Origin: Zingiber officinale
Taxonomy: Eukaryota; Streptophyta; Magnoliopsida; Zingiberales; Zingiberaceae
DNA length: 64,000 nucleotides
Direction: 5' to 3'
NCBI RefSeq assembly: GCF_018446385.1
Contig: NC_056001.1
Coordinates: forward strand, 9,418,672-9,482,671
The position numbers were made by a program, and so were the translations under genes. The notes beneath the pieces were generated by a model, which was given only the letters and a program-made list of their open reading frames with translations, had not been told where the DNA came from and did not search any database. Position 1 is the first letter of the stretch; each line of letters opens with the position of its first letter. This document shows positions 1-11,044 of this stretch, piece by piece.

Positions 1-59
1 AATACAAATTGTTATATTATAATTAGATTCTCATATTATCTAAAGAAAAAAAGTGAAAA

Positions 60-2216
60 ATAAGGCATATGTTGAAGTTTCTGTTGTTAATGAATACATT
101 GTGGAGGAAGTAATAATTTTTACATCATATTATTTTGAGCATCACGTTTAGACTAAAAGACGAAAATCAGAAAGAAATGATGAAGACTCTATTGATCCCA
201 ATTTGAACTCATTATCAATTTTTAATTATCTTGGTCAACCAAATGGAACATATAAGTAGAGATACTTAACTAATCAAGAATAACAGACAACCCAGACATA
301 TGTTTTACTTAATTATCCAAAACTATCATCATATTTTGGGTTAGTATATATTTCCTATTTTATTTCTTATGTCGTAAATTATTTGTATTATAATTCAATT
401 TTTTATAATAGGATTTTACAAAACTTATATCCTAAAATGCAGACACTAGAGTTTGATCGATTCTACGATGAAGAATTTGCACCATGGTTCAAATCATATG
501 TAAGTAGTTTTACCTAAATTTGGTTTGTGCATATCTTAACTTTTAAATAAATAACATATTCATTTGAGTTTAGGTTTATGCTAATCAAGCTCGCGTTGAG
601 CAAGAATTTCTAATCTATCTGTCATGGGATCTAAAAGCATTGGCACACACTTGACCAGTATATTTCATAAATGAATATAATTTTCATACTCAAGAATATG
701 GAAATGGGAATACTACAATAAATAGTGGGGTATGTGTTCAATCATCCAATGATGGAGGTGCAAGCAATGATTTTTATGATTAGCTGGATGAAATTATAGA
801 GATAGAATGCCTTGGCCCATAAATGCGAGTTATTTTATTTATGTGTCGTTAGTTTGACCTTGTCAGAGAGATGAAGGTGCATCCACGATATAATTTGGTT
901 GAAATAAATCATAAAAGACTGTATAAGAGATATGAATTATTTGTGTTGCCACAACAAGCGAGTCAAGTTTTCTATGCTTTATATCCTAGTTTGAAATGTG
1001 ATAAAATTGATTGGTAGAATGTTTGTAAAACGAACATTGGGAAGATATTGTATATCAACAAGAGAAAGTTGCAATTGTTGGAGCAATCTAATGACCCTAG
1101 GTTTTGATGTTTGAGCAAAGGTTTAAGTTAGGTTTATTGTTGTATTTGATATGCATTATGAGTGTGCAGGATACAGGTATAACAAGAAAAGTCCAAGTGT
1201 GATCTTGGCAAAGGAGAAAAGTCCAAGGATGAGTCTTGGTGGTATAAGTCCAAGCAAGTAGTCTTGGCAACGTAAGTCCAAGTGTGACTTGACAATGGAT
1301 GAAGTCCCGAAGGCGTGACCTCTTAGCAAAGGAAGACCCGACAGTAATTACAAGGCCAATGGAAACTCTAGAAGGCAAGACATGAAGGATGGAGAGGCAT
1401 CCGAGGGACGCAAGGCTGATGGAGGAGGCTAGAAGGCTAGGTCTAGGTTGGTCGGACGAGGATGAGTGTTGAGTGAATGCAATCGGGGGTTAAATCCTAG
1501 GATTAGAGTTTTGCTGTAGCGTTACTATAGCAGTATTGTAGCAGTCGACTGGTGTTTTTATTAGTCGACTGGTAGCCGACCGTTGGCTTGTAACGATCAA
1601 ATTTTACTTAGGACCAGTCGACTGGTGGTTGCACCAGTTGACTGGTGGCGGGAAAAATAGTAGGTGTTTTCCTCTCGAGCTCTATTTAATAGAGCTCGGG
1701 GTGCTTGACCAATGTTGATGAAATTAGTGGTGGTTAACCCTAATTAGAGTCTCCAAGTGCCCAAGTGATCTAGTGTGCTTGTACGAGGTTGTGGTGAGGT
1801 TTCTCCACCCATAAGGAGTTACGTGAGCTAGCCGAAAGTTCTCCGGGGAGTCATCCACCGACGGATCGGGATCATCCACCTTACGGACAACTGTGGAGTA
1901 GGACTTTTTATCTGAACCGCGTTAAATCAACGTGTTAGGTTTGTTTTCTATTGTTAGTATTTATTTTTGTATTTCGCTATACGTACTAACCATTGTAGGA
2001 AGTGACGTTTTGGGTGAGACGCTATTCAGCCCCCCTCTGGCATACGTCAAGGTCCCAACAACAACTACATTTCAGATCAAGGAATATAATATTCTGACAT
2101 TACGAGATTCTAGCAGAGTTGTGATAAATGTGGATGCAAGTGAAATTCATGAGAATGATGACGATGACGAGGATGAGGATGAGGATGAAAATGATACTAA
2201 GGACTTTGATTTTTGA
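60..2216 (+). pseudogene. CACTA (En/Spm) transposase C-terminal remnant, split by a solo LTR
   Basis: Conceptual translation recovers the C-terminal part of a plant CACTA TNP2-type protein. Near 85-340 it reads VNEYIVEEV, then a stretch ending YVLLNYPKL. After a likely intron (about 345-412) comes FDRFYDEEFAPWFKSYV, then a second intron (gtaagt at 500, ag before about 575), then YANQARVEQEF. From 780 to 1070 it resembles the DUF4216 module (MRVILFMCRQFDLVR, LFVLPQQASQVFYALYP). The reading frame resumes after the solo LTR at 2061 and ends in an acidic tail (2150-2216). Many in-frame stops show it is dead. No terminal CACTA repeats are seen, so this is an internal fragment. The domain assignment rests on family resemblance recalled by eye; a profile search would settle it. 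Confidence 0.7.
1076..2060 (+). mobile_element. Solo LTR of a Copia-type element inside the CACTA remnant
   Basis: The block starts TGTTGGAGC and ends GGTCCCAACA, as in the LTRs of elements B and C read in the sense direction. It has a TATA-like TATTTAATAG at 1683-1692, palindromic AGTCGACT boxes just upstream (1537-1650), CCAAG...CTTGG dyads near 1190-1270, and after the TATA the leader block also found in B and C (about 1798-1890). It interrupts the DUF4216-like reading frame. Flanking 5-mers are gcaat and acaac, a pair that differs by two transitions, so a decayed target duplication is possible but not proven. No internal region is present. Confidence 0.75.
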
Positions 2217-3889
2217 AGTGTAGGGTAAGCTTTTTTATGATTAAATTTTATTTTAATATGTAAATTTATAAAATTCGTAGCTCAATTAGTTATCTAGATA
2301 TTGTCTCTTTGTTAAATTTAGATATTTTATTTGCGTTTGTTTTGTATTTTTTTCCTATAGGTCATAATTGATGACATTATCGTCGTAAATTCTCTCTCAT
2401 ATCTTCATTATGCATATTGTAAGTTTTTCATGTTCTTCATTAAGCATCAAGCTTTAATTTACTTTATTCTAATTTTGATTTTTAATTGACAATTTCAACG
2501 TGATGGCCATAGACAACAGAGTTTTGGCACTAGGCAAACTGATTCACCGCTTGTCAGCATGCATCAAACTGCAGCGTCTAGTTTAACTCGGTTGATCATA
2601 TCAAAATCTAATCGAGATACTTACATTTCTCCCTTTTTGATGGTATCAACCCAAGTTAAGTTAGGAAAAATAAACAATAAAATGATTTATTCTAAAATAA
2701 ATAAATTTACAATTTAATACATATAGTAAATTTTAAATAAATACAAGAAAAATTGATGCCTCTCTCTTAACTTAATCCCTAATTTCTCTTCATTTGATCA
2801 CATCAAAAAAATATTAGGAAAAATAAAAGAAATTTAAGAAAAAATTGGGAAATTTTTTTAGGGATTTTAAATAGAGTATTGACGAACTTGTCATTTTATC
2901 GAAATTGTTTTTCAAAGATAATGATTTTTATCAATTAATTTTCTATTTTGATAAAATAATTTAAAAATAATTTTTATATTTTAAAAACATCTGAAATTTT
3001 TTCATGGTTAAAAAGCATTAGTTGGATGAGGATAATTTTTTTAAAAAAAATATTTTTATTTAAAAAGATAAATATTTTTAACAGAAATAATTATTTTCAA
3101 AATTAAATGTTATCTAAAAATCTTTCTGATTTTTCTATCCATCCAAAATATAAGGTCTTTAGTTGTGAAATCAAATTGTTGAAAAATAATTTTTAAAAAA
3201 TTGTAAAATTATATTTTTTGAGAAAAAATGATATAAATGTCGAAAAATCTTAAAAAATTTGCTAGCAATAGGAAACATAATATTTTATTATAGATTTTTT
3301 TTTAAAGAATAATTTTTGAAATAATTTTAATTTTAAAAATCCAAATTTTGTTAAAAGTTCATGAAAAAAATTATATAACAGTAAATAAATTTTAAAAATT
3401 TATCTGTTAGCATATAATATATTTATTTTTTTTAAAAAAATTAATAGAAAATATGAACTAAAGGTTTATTAAATAATTAAATTTGTTAATAAGGTTAAAA
3501 TTAAATCAAATTAAATTTAAGTATGCAAAAATTAATTTAACAGTTTAGAACAAATTTAGGATCCCAAAATAAATTTCTATCTACTGTAATTATTAGAAAT
3601 TTTTTAGAATATAAATTCTAAGTATGTTTACTATTTGGACCTTATGAGTTTTGATATACTAATTTTGCCCTCTAGTATTTTTGAAATTTGAAATTGGCAA
3701 AAATTGGAGCATGCATAATACTTTTTCAATAAGTCTATTTGTTTTTTTAATTTTGAGTTTTCCATTTGAATTTTATCAAAATTTTCTAATGGATATGCAT
3801 TAGTTAAGTTTATTTTTAACTCATTGTTATCTTTTTTTCCCTAAATTTATATATTTAGTTCATAGTTTGCATAAGGATCTAGATAACAT
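2217..3889. other. AT-rich non-coding stretch
   Basis: No supportable gene. Around 2610-2660 the plus strand holds a pyrimidine tract, ctccctttttgatgg, that matches the purine tract next to the 3' LTR of minus-strand Copia elements elsewhere in the window. This stretch may therefore be the decayed 3' non-coding part of the gag remnant to its right. The rest is A/T-rich with many homopolymer runs. Confidence 0.4.
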
Positions 3890-5045
3890 TTTCACTGCTT
3901 CATAAAATTTATCAGGAGGTAAAAGTCATACCTCACTTATTGTGATGGACTCATAATTTGAACCTCCCTCTTCATCGATGCTCATCTCAGACGAGGTTTC
4001 ATCTTCTTTTTGGTGACTTGCCATTTGTGCAAGTTTTGCATATGCTTCAACTTTGGATTTTGATGACATTTCGTTTGATGTAGCTTTCAAGTTCTTGTGT
4101 TTCGATCATCTTAGCCCTTTATCTTTGGCCTTGTTTTTGAATTTTGAGTAGCTATACTTGAGGTGCCATTCTTCTTGACAGTTGTAGCATCTAACTTTTT
4201 TGTTTACCCAGAGAATCTTGTTGGCTTGTCTCTTATAAAAATTATTAGACTTAAAGAACTTTGAAAAGTTCCTTACCTTAAAAATTGCTTTATCTTCGTC
4301 GAGCGATGATTCAGAATCCAGCTCAATTTTGTTGGTTTGTAGTGTTAAACCCTAATTTGGTTATTTTCATTGTCATGTAAATTGAGACTCATGTAATTCA
4401 AAAATAGAGAATAAATTTTCTAAATTACTTACCTCGAGTTCTTTGGAAATATAGTAGGAATTTATGATAAATGTCTATTATGGTATCCTCGGGGATGCAT
4501 TTAGCACATGCCTTAGTGAATCCTAATTTATTACCAATTCTTCGAGGTTCGTGAGTCCGATGATCAGCTCCTTAATCTTTGCGTGTAGATGAACTACTGT
4601 TTCTTCCTTTTCCATCTAGAGGTTGTTGAGTTGGTTCCGGAGCAAGTCCTACCTCGCTAGCTTAGCCCCTGAGATTCCTTCATGAAGATCCAGGGATTTA
4701 TCTCAGAGTTCCTTGGCGAAGTTGTAGATACCGATTTGGTTGACTTCTTACGGCAGTAGAACGCTCAACAAATGAAATTTTGCTTTGTCGTTTGCCATAA
4801 AATTAACCAGCTCTTTGCTCCATAGATGTTCCTCTTTTTCTTGTTAGTGTTGATTTTTGGGTTCTACAAAACTATATTTTATGATTAAAAGAATTTCAAA
4901 GTCTTTTTTAAAAAAATACCTCTATTATCAATTTCCAAATTGTGAAATCTCACTTGAACTTTAGTGGGTGAATGCTTAATCTAGTCATCTCATTGTTTCA
5001 GTTGTTGGTTAGTCCTTATAAAACGAACTTCGCTCTTATATTACT
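3890..5045 (-). pseudogene. Copia-type gag remnant (element G)
   Basis: On the minus strand a degraded gag can be followed. A UBN2-like middle region with the pattern HLHAKIKELI...LGFTKACAKCIPEDTI (about 4370-4640) is followed by a zinc-knuckle relic CYNCQEEWHLKYSY (about 4150-4200), in which the last cysteine of CX2CX4HX4C is a tyrosine. A serine/acid-rich tail follows. Stops and frame changes are frequent. A decayed primer-binding site (gctcttatatta, 5032-5043, against gctctgatacca in intact copies) lies just upstream, next to the LTR. No pol is recognisable between here and the purine tract near 2630, so it may be an old GAG-only element like B and C, or simply truncated. Confidence 0.55.
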
Positions 5046-5666
5046 TGTAGGTCTAGCGAGGGAAGCTAGACGGGGGTGAATATCTTGCAATTAAAATTAG
5101 AACAATTTTCTTGATATTTGAACTTAACAAAGACAAAACACACATTAATTTAAAAAAATGTATAAAATCAAGTAAGAGACAAGGAGTTTACTTGGTTATA
5201 ACTGGGGTGGTTGTTAATCTAAGACAGTTGAAAAGCTCCAATAAAGATCTCCTTTGCTTATAATCGTTGAAAGTGTAGATTTTAAAAAATAGAAATAATT
5301 CGATTATAGAGTGTGTTGTATACAATCTTCGAGCACCAGGACTATATTTATAGCTCACTGGTCGCAACTAGCCATTTGCTAACATGGCACCTCTTGAGCG
5401 CCTAAACCTATCCGGGCGCTTGGACTTGGTCAACTCGATCCACTTCCCAATGACTTCTTTCCAACTGATCTCCACTTCTCGAGTGCTTGGACCCGACCCG
5501 AGCGCTTAGAGTCAGCTGATGTGTACTCTAGTGTTGATTCTCGTTACAACATCTTGCTGACTTAATTGAGACATCCAGGGCACCTGCACCCAGCCTGGAC
5601 CTAGTCCAAGTACTTAGATAAAGTCAACTCAGTAGTTGACTTATCCGATCATTTGGATGATTCTCC
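5046..5666 (-). mobile_element. Truncated 5' LTR of element G
   Basis: The block begins, on the plus strand, with tgtaggtctag and a C/G-rich gggggtgaata, the counterpart of the LTR 3' end seen in A, B and C. A TATA box (TATAAATA on the minus strand, about 5338-5350) lies inside. Upstream of it are GGGCGC-type dyads (about 5390-5480) and a CCAGG...CCTGG dyad (about 5573-5600). The left end of the LTR is cut off at 5666, where an unrelated plus-strand LTR-like block starts. Confidence 0.55.
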
Positions 5667-7140
5667 TGTTGGAATGTATACTAAAAGCCTAGCTTTTTGT
5701 ATAAACATTTACTTAGAAATAAAAATCATATTGGTTAAATATCTACATTTATAAGTTAAGTGTAGTTGTTTGATTAATTTATATTGTAGATAACATGGTG
5801 TGTGGTGTCACACACAGAAGATCATGTTATCAATTCCTTACAAATTATAAACAGTAGCTCACGACTGAGATGGAAAGTAACAAACCATTGGAATAGTCGT
5901 AGTGTAATTAGGTATTAGTTTATCTTGACTGATAAATTATACTAGTACACTCTGAATGTATTGAGCAGGATCATTTAAGGTAAGTTTTTTTTATACTGAC
6001 TTAATAAAAGAACAAGACCTTAGTTATTATCGAAGTGTGTGCTCTTAATCCTAATATAATAACAAGCACATATATTTAGTATTTATTTCTTTGACTTATC
6101 AAAGGGTGAGATTTAACTCGATAAATCAATAGGTCTGATAAGTTGGGAAATGATATTACTTATAGTGTGTGTTGTTGATTATAGAAGGAAACTGTGTCCT
6201 AGTAATCTAGGTTGATAATGTCCCTAAGAGGAGTTCATAAGGATTGTCATGTTAAACTCTGTATGTGGACTTAGTCCAACACGACAATAATGTTGAGTGG
6301 TACTACTCTTGGACTAAGATATTAATTAAAGCGAGTTGTCAGTAACTCAATTAATTAGTGGGCATCCGACATCTTAAACACAGGGAGATTAACACACTCA
6401 TGATAAGAAGGAGCCCAAAATGTAATTTGGGATTGGTGCGGTAGTTCAATAATAATTCTTTAGTGGAATGAATTATTATTGATGAAATTAAGTTGGGTGT
6501 TTGGGGCGAACACGGGAAGCTTAATTTCATCGGGAGACCAAAACCAATTCCTCCTCTCGGTCCCTATCGTAGCCTCTTATTAATAAAGTATTATACCCAC
6601 CTATACCCACCTTTATACCCATCCTAAGGTGGCCGACCAAGCAATCTTGGAACCCAAGCTTGGGCCGGCTAAGCAAATAGGATGAGCCAAGTTGTGTGAC
6701 CGACCCTAGCTTGGATTTGTTTTGGGCCGGCCACACAACTTGGCTCATCCTCTAAGACAAAAAAAAGAGTCATATATTTATTACCAAAAAAGGGTAATTT
6801 TTATTTTTTTGGTATTTAGGGTAATTTTCATATTTTTGGTATTTTTTAGAGAGGATTTGTCTTGATTCGCGTTTTCATTTAAGTTAAGATCATTAAGTTA
6901 ATTACTTTCTTTTTGGGTAAAAATCTATTTCCTTTCTTTACAAGATTGAGATTAAGATTTGTTAATTGTAATTATTATAATTTTTTTTCTTTTGACTCTT
7001 AGGTTGTGGTCTATATAAAAATCATATTTAGATGTTAAGGGATTAACCCCTCAAGTTTCAATAAAAAGTTTCCTTCTTGAAGGTTTCTCTTCTTATCTTC
7101 TCCTTAATTTTCATTTCGCGTCAGCCAGTAAGATAATCAC
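5667..7140 (+). mobile_element. LTR-like block in plus orientation
   Basis: Starts TGTTGGAATG and contains a TATATAAA promoter motif at 7013-7020, about 110 bp before the apparent end at a CA near 7127. That spacing fits U3 followed by a short R-U5. The orientation is opposite to the flanking gag and integrase fragments. No matching target duplication was found, so the exact right border (7127-7145) is uncertain. The minus-strand ORF at 6527-6748 inside it shows no family resemblance and is probably chance. Confidence 0.45.
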
Positions 7141-7870
7141 TATCTTGTCTAACGTCACATAGTCATATTTACTAAAATCATCAGTAAAAGTAATGAAGTA
7201 TTAATAGCCTCCTTTAGCTGCTATATTAAAAGGACCGTAAACATTAGTATGTATGAGTCCTAATAAATCATTAGCTCTTTCGCTGTGTCCATTAAAAGAA
7301 GTTTTTGTCATCTTGCATAGTAGACAGGATTCACATACCTTATATGATTCGAAATCAAATGAGTCTAAAAGTTCATCCTTATAGAGTTGTCATATGTGAT
7401 TCTCATTTATGTGACTCAAGCGATAATTCCAAAGATATGTTTGGTTTAAATCATTAGATTTGAACTGTTTTGTATTTATATTATAAATTAAGTTTTCAAA
7501 GTCAAGAATATAGAGTCTATTCATAAGATGTGCACTATAGTAGACCATGTCATTTAAATAAATAAAATAATATTTGTCCTTTATTATAAATGAAAAACCT
7601 TTCTTGTCCAAACAAGAAATAAAGATAATATTCTTAGTTAAAGCAGATACATAATAGCACTCTTCGAATTCCAAACTAAGACCAATGGGAAAAGATAAAA
7701 AATATGTTCCTACAGCTATAGCAGCAATTCTTGTGGCATTGCCTACTCGTAGGTCCACTTCGCCCTTTTTGAACGATCTATTCTTTCTTAGGCTATGCAT
7801 ATTAATATAAATATGAGATGCACAGTCGATATCTAATACCTATGAAGAAGAAATAAATATACTGACTTTT
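7141..7870 (-). pseudogene. Copia pol fragment (GAG-pre-integrase and integrase start)
   Basis: An open stretch of 136 codons (7390-7800) matches the region between protease and integrase of Ty1-copia polyproteins: a VGN..R.AAIAVGTY segment, NIIFISCLDKKG, then LWNYRLSHINENHI, the start of the zinc-binding integrase N-terminus. Downstream (7141-7390) the frame continues as CESCLLCKMTKTSF, the paired cysteines of the HHCC motif, and YFITFTDDFSKYDYV with the first catalytic Asp of the core. It then stops abruptly at the LTR-like block. No RT is present. It is one fragment of an element, not an intact gene. Confidence 0.75.
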
Positions 7871-7884
7871 ATAACATATATATC

Positions 7885-8270
7885 TGAGGCAGAAGTCTCA
7901 ACAACAACAACGACAATAACAACAAAGCCTTATCCCACTAGGTGGGGTCGACTATATGGATCCTTTTACACCATTGAGCTCTATCTCTTACTATATCATT
8001 ATATACTTAAATAAATTTTATCTTATTTTATTGTTGCTAACCAAGTATTTTTTTTTATCTTCCTTTCATTTGATATGCATATTTGTCATAGTTTTACATT
8101 GCCTAACTGGAACATTTATTGGTCGTACAAGTACATGCCTGTATTATCTTAAATGTGTCTCTCGGATTTTTTCCTCAATAGATGCAACTCCGACTTTCTC
8201 TTTTTTTTTTTTTAACTTCCTCCATATACAATTTATAATTCCCCTCCAATGTCTGGTCTCACCACCGTAG
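7885..8270 (-). mobile_element. 3' end of an RTE-type LINE
   Basis: Minus-strand translation gives EKVGVASIEEKIRETHLR, the conserved C-terminal motif of plant RTE LINE reverse transcriptases. It is followed by a decayed NAPVR-like segment and the typical 3' end 'gccttatcccactaggtgg' (on the plus strand) next to a (CAA)n tract at 7897-7927. Only the 3' few hundred bases are present, as expected for a 5'-truncated LINE insertion. It lies directly left of Copia element A. Confidence 0.75.
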
Positions 8271-8323
8271 AAGCTGGTTCCTTCCTTAGACACCCCGCCT
8301 TTAGGTTTCAATGCATAAGATTT

Positions 8324-9733
8324 TGTTGGATAGAAAGCGCTAGAGGGGGAGGGGGGGGGGGGTGAATAGCGCTCGTGGCTTTCACTTTTCATTTCGGAAA
8401 TCTTACGAATAACGCAGCGGAAATAAGTAAAATAACAAACACACCAAAGACTTCAAGATTTACTTGGTTCGGAGCCTGTGACGACTCCTACTCCAAGGCC
8501 TGCGATCATTGATCGCTTTCGGTGGGCAAAAACTATAAGTTCGTAAATCTTTACAAACAGGTGAGTACAGATTTAAGCTTGAAAGAAAAGTTATACCGAC
8601 AAACTACAAAAGATGAAAATAATTACTGATTGTCGGAGCAGCAGAGTGTAGTCGAAGGCTTCGGAGCAGCACACCAGATCACAAGTTCTTCTGTTCGAGT
8701 TGTCTTTTCGGCTGCTTCCGAGGCTCCTTTTTATAGCTTCTATGAAGATGATCCAGATCCTCAAGCTTCGGGATCAGGCTTGACCCGAGGCGGATCAGTC
8801 GACCGATCCCTGCGTTCGGTCGACCGATCAGATGGTCTTCTCCCATCTGATCCGCTCGCTCCGCTTCGATCTGGTCAAGTCTCATCCTCGGTTCAGTCGA
8901 TCGATCCCCTTGTTCGGTCGACCGATCCCCTTGTTCGGTCGACCGATCAGCTCCTTTGACCCGATCAACCTAGCCTGATCCAGTCGACACTGATCCTTGG
9001 TTTGGTCGACCGATCCCCAGGTCCGGTCGACCGATCCCCAGGTCCGGTCAACCGATCCCCTGGTCGAGCCCGGTCCAACCTCCAGAAATCTGATCTGCTA
9101 GCTTGGGGGTTCGGTCGACCAATCCCAATGTTCGGTCGACCGATCCCGATCAGTCCTAACCTTGCATAAAAATATTAGTTTCCGGCAAAACAGAGTTTAG
9201 AACACAAACGATAATATGTAGAAATAAATTTGACAGTCTCCAGACTGTCCGGGTCTGACTTCGGATTTCCAACCGGAAAACCCTAGGTCGACCCGACGCC
9301 TATTGTTCCCTCTACGGGGAACGCGTCCTCACCTACTCCACTCAGGAGATTTATCTGTTACTAGTGCGATCCTCCAGATCGACTGGACTTTTGCTCAGCG
9401 TTCGAAGCTTCCGGACTTTCTGCTGGACTTCCGCTTCCCGACTAGTCCAGTCTTTCACCTGGTCCGCGACACCAGGACTTTCCACTTAGGGTTACCCTCC
9501 CCCCTCCTAGGACTTTTGCCTGAAGCTCTCGACCCGCCAAGACTTTCCACATAGGGTTACCACCTCCTATGACCTAGATTTACCACCCCTTAGGGTTTTC
9601 CACTTGCCTAATCGCAGCTGGGACTTTCTTGAAACACTCAATTAAGTACGTTTGATCACGAAATAACTTAACTTTGAATTCTTTTGCCATTATCAAAACA
9701 ACGGTCGATCGTCGGATGCTGCCCGCACCAACA
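8324..9733 (-). mobile_element. 3' LTR of element A
   Basis: Plus-strand limits are TGTTGGATAG and CGCACCAACA, so the sense LTR runs TGTTGGTGCGGG to TATCCAACA. A TATA box (TATAAAAAGG on the minus strand, 8726-8735) separates U3 from R-U5. U3 carries a set of CGGTCGACCG palindromes (8795-9150) and pyrimidine-rich actttcc repeats. A G12 run at 8351-8362 is shorter in the 5' LTR. It aligns with the two halves of the 5' LTR. ORFs across the palindromes (serine/arginine/aspartate repeats) are by-products of the repeat. Confidence 0.85.
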
Positions 9734-11044
9734 ATGTCCCCCTTTTTGATTATGACAACTGAAATTCAAAGCTAAGTAAAATCGATGCATAAAGTTTAAG
9801 TAAGCAAGCTTAACAAATTTTGAATGTCAGCATGGTTAAGCTAAAACTTAAACTTTGTCAGGCTCCCCCTTAATCAAAGCTTTCTTTAAAACTTTCTTTA
9901 TAAAATTTTTTCTTTTGAATTTCCCTACTCTCCTCCTTTGCCATTTATCAAAAAATAAATACGTTTGAAAAAAAATGTTAACTTTTTATGAAGATACGTT
10001 TGAAAAAATAAGGTAAGACTAAGTAAGGATTCTTTAAGTTACATTTCTTGTAAATCAAATTCGCTAAGTAAGATAATTTAAGCTTGAAGTTGGTTTTCTA
10101 AAAATTTATCAATTAATTTGGCTTAGAGAAAGATTTCTCTTTGTAATATAGTAAAAACTATAGTTTCAACCATTCCTTAGGACACTTAGCTTTCTATAAT
10201 TCATTATAAAGTCTTAGCTAAGTGAAACCAAAGTCTAAACATTAATTTTTTTTTCAACTGAATTTAAAAGGCTAAAAAATTGACTTTTAAGAATGGCTAA
10301 GGCTAAAAAAGAACAAAATGATTTTTAAAGGAGATTTTTGAAAGTAATAGGCTAAATTTTACAAAAACTTAACTAAATTTGAAGGGATTTTTCTTTTAGG
10401 CGAATAGTTAATTTAAAACTTTTTGGAGGCAAATGAGGAGCTTAAAGCCTTAATGTCCAAGCATGAGTTGAGTTAGATTGATTGTAAATTAGCTTATTTC
10501 TTTTAAGTAAGGTATCAGAGCCCTAATGTTCAAGCCTAAGTGAACTCAAAAATTTAAAAGTCAAGCACTTAGGTTCGCGGCCAACTGTCTAACAATTTAG
10601 CTACTTGCTGATTACCTAGAGGGCAACAACTTTCACTTGGTTAGTCAAGTTAAGTCAATAGATCCAGTTAGATTTGACTAGGGCTGGATGACTTGACTTG
10701 ATTACTGTTAGTTAGGTGTTTAACGCCGTGACTCATATTGATGCAGGGACATAAGCATTCTTGAGTTTAGGCTGTACCCTATGCATCTCACACCATTCTA
10801 AGTTTTTCAGGCACAATCAAGGTACACCTAGGTGTTTGTTTGATAATCTGGCTGAATTCTAGGGGAACATGATTTCTAAGATAAAGCCTAGGCTAAGTCC
10901 AAATTTTGAAAATCTAGCAAAATGATTTTGAAACCAAAGTTGAGATTTTGAAACCAAAGTTTTGCGTAGAATTTAGAAATATTATTTTGAAAACAAGTAA
11001 CACATTTAAAAGTGAAGGTAGGAAACAGATTTGAAAATCAATAT
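9734..11044 (-). other. 3' non-coding region of element A, with polypurine tract
   Basis: Between the RT/RNase H stop and the 3' LTR there is about 1.3 kb without a supportable ORF. The polypurine tract (minus strand AAAAAGGGGGACAT) abuts the LTR at 9734-9748. The stretch is about as similar to 27551-27759 plus 39601-40860 as expected for two copies of one family. That comparison gives the empty-site sequence of the B insertion (cctactctcctcctttgcc near 9926). On the plus strand a ggtatcagagccc occurs near 10509, resembling a primer-binding site in antisense; it is conserved in the second copy. Confidence 0.6.

Noticed and set aside
1932..2216. 94-codon ORF with an acidic end as a stand-alone gene
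   Set aside because: Its first part is the end of a solo LTR and its second part the tail of the CACTA transposase; joined only by the insertion.
8630..8959. Plus-strand ORF with Ser/Arg/Asp repeats, similar ones at 18922-19338, 19565-19945 and 28509-29204
   Set aside because: These are readings through the palindromic boxes of LTRs. The repeats are in the DNA, both strands are open, and there is no domain.
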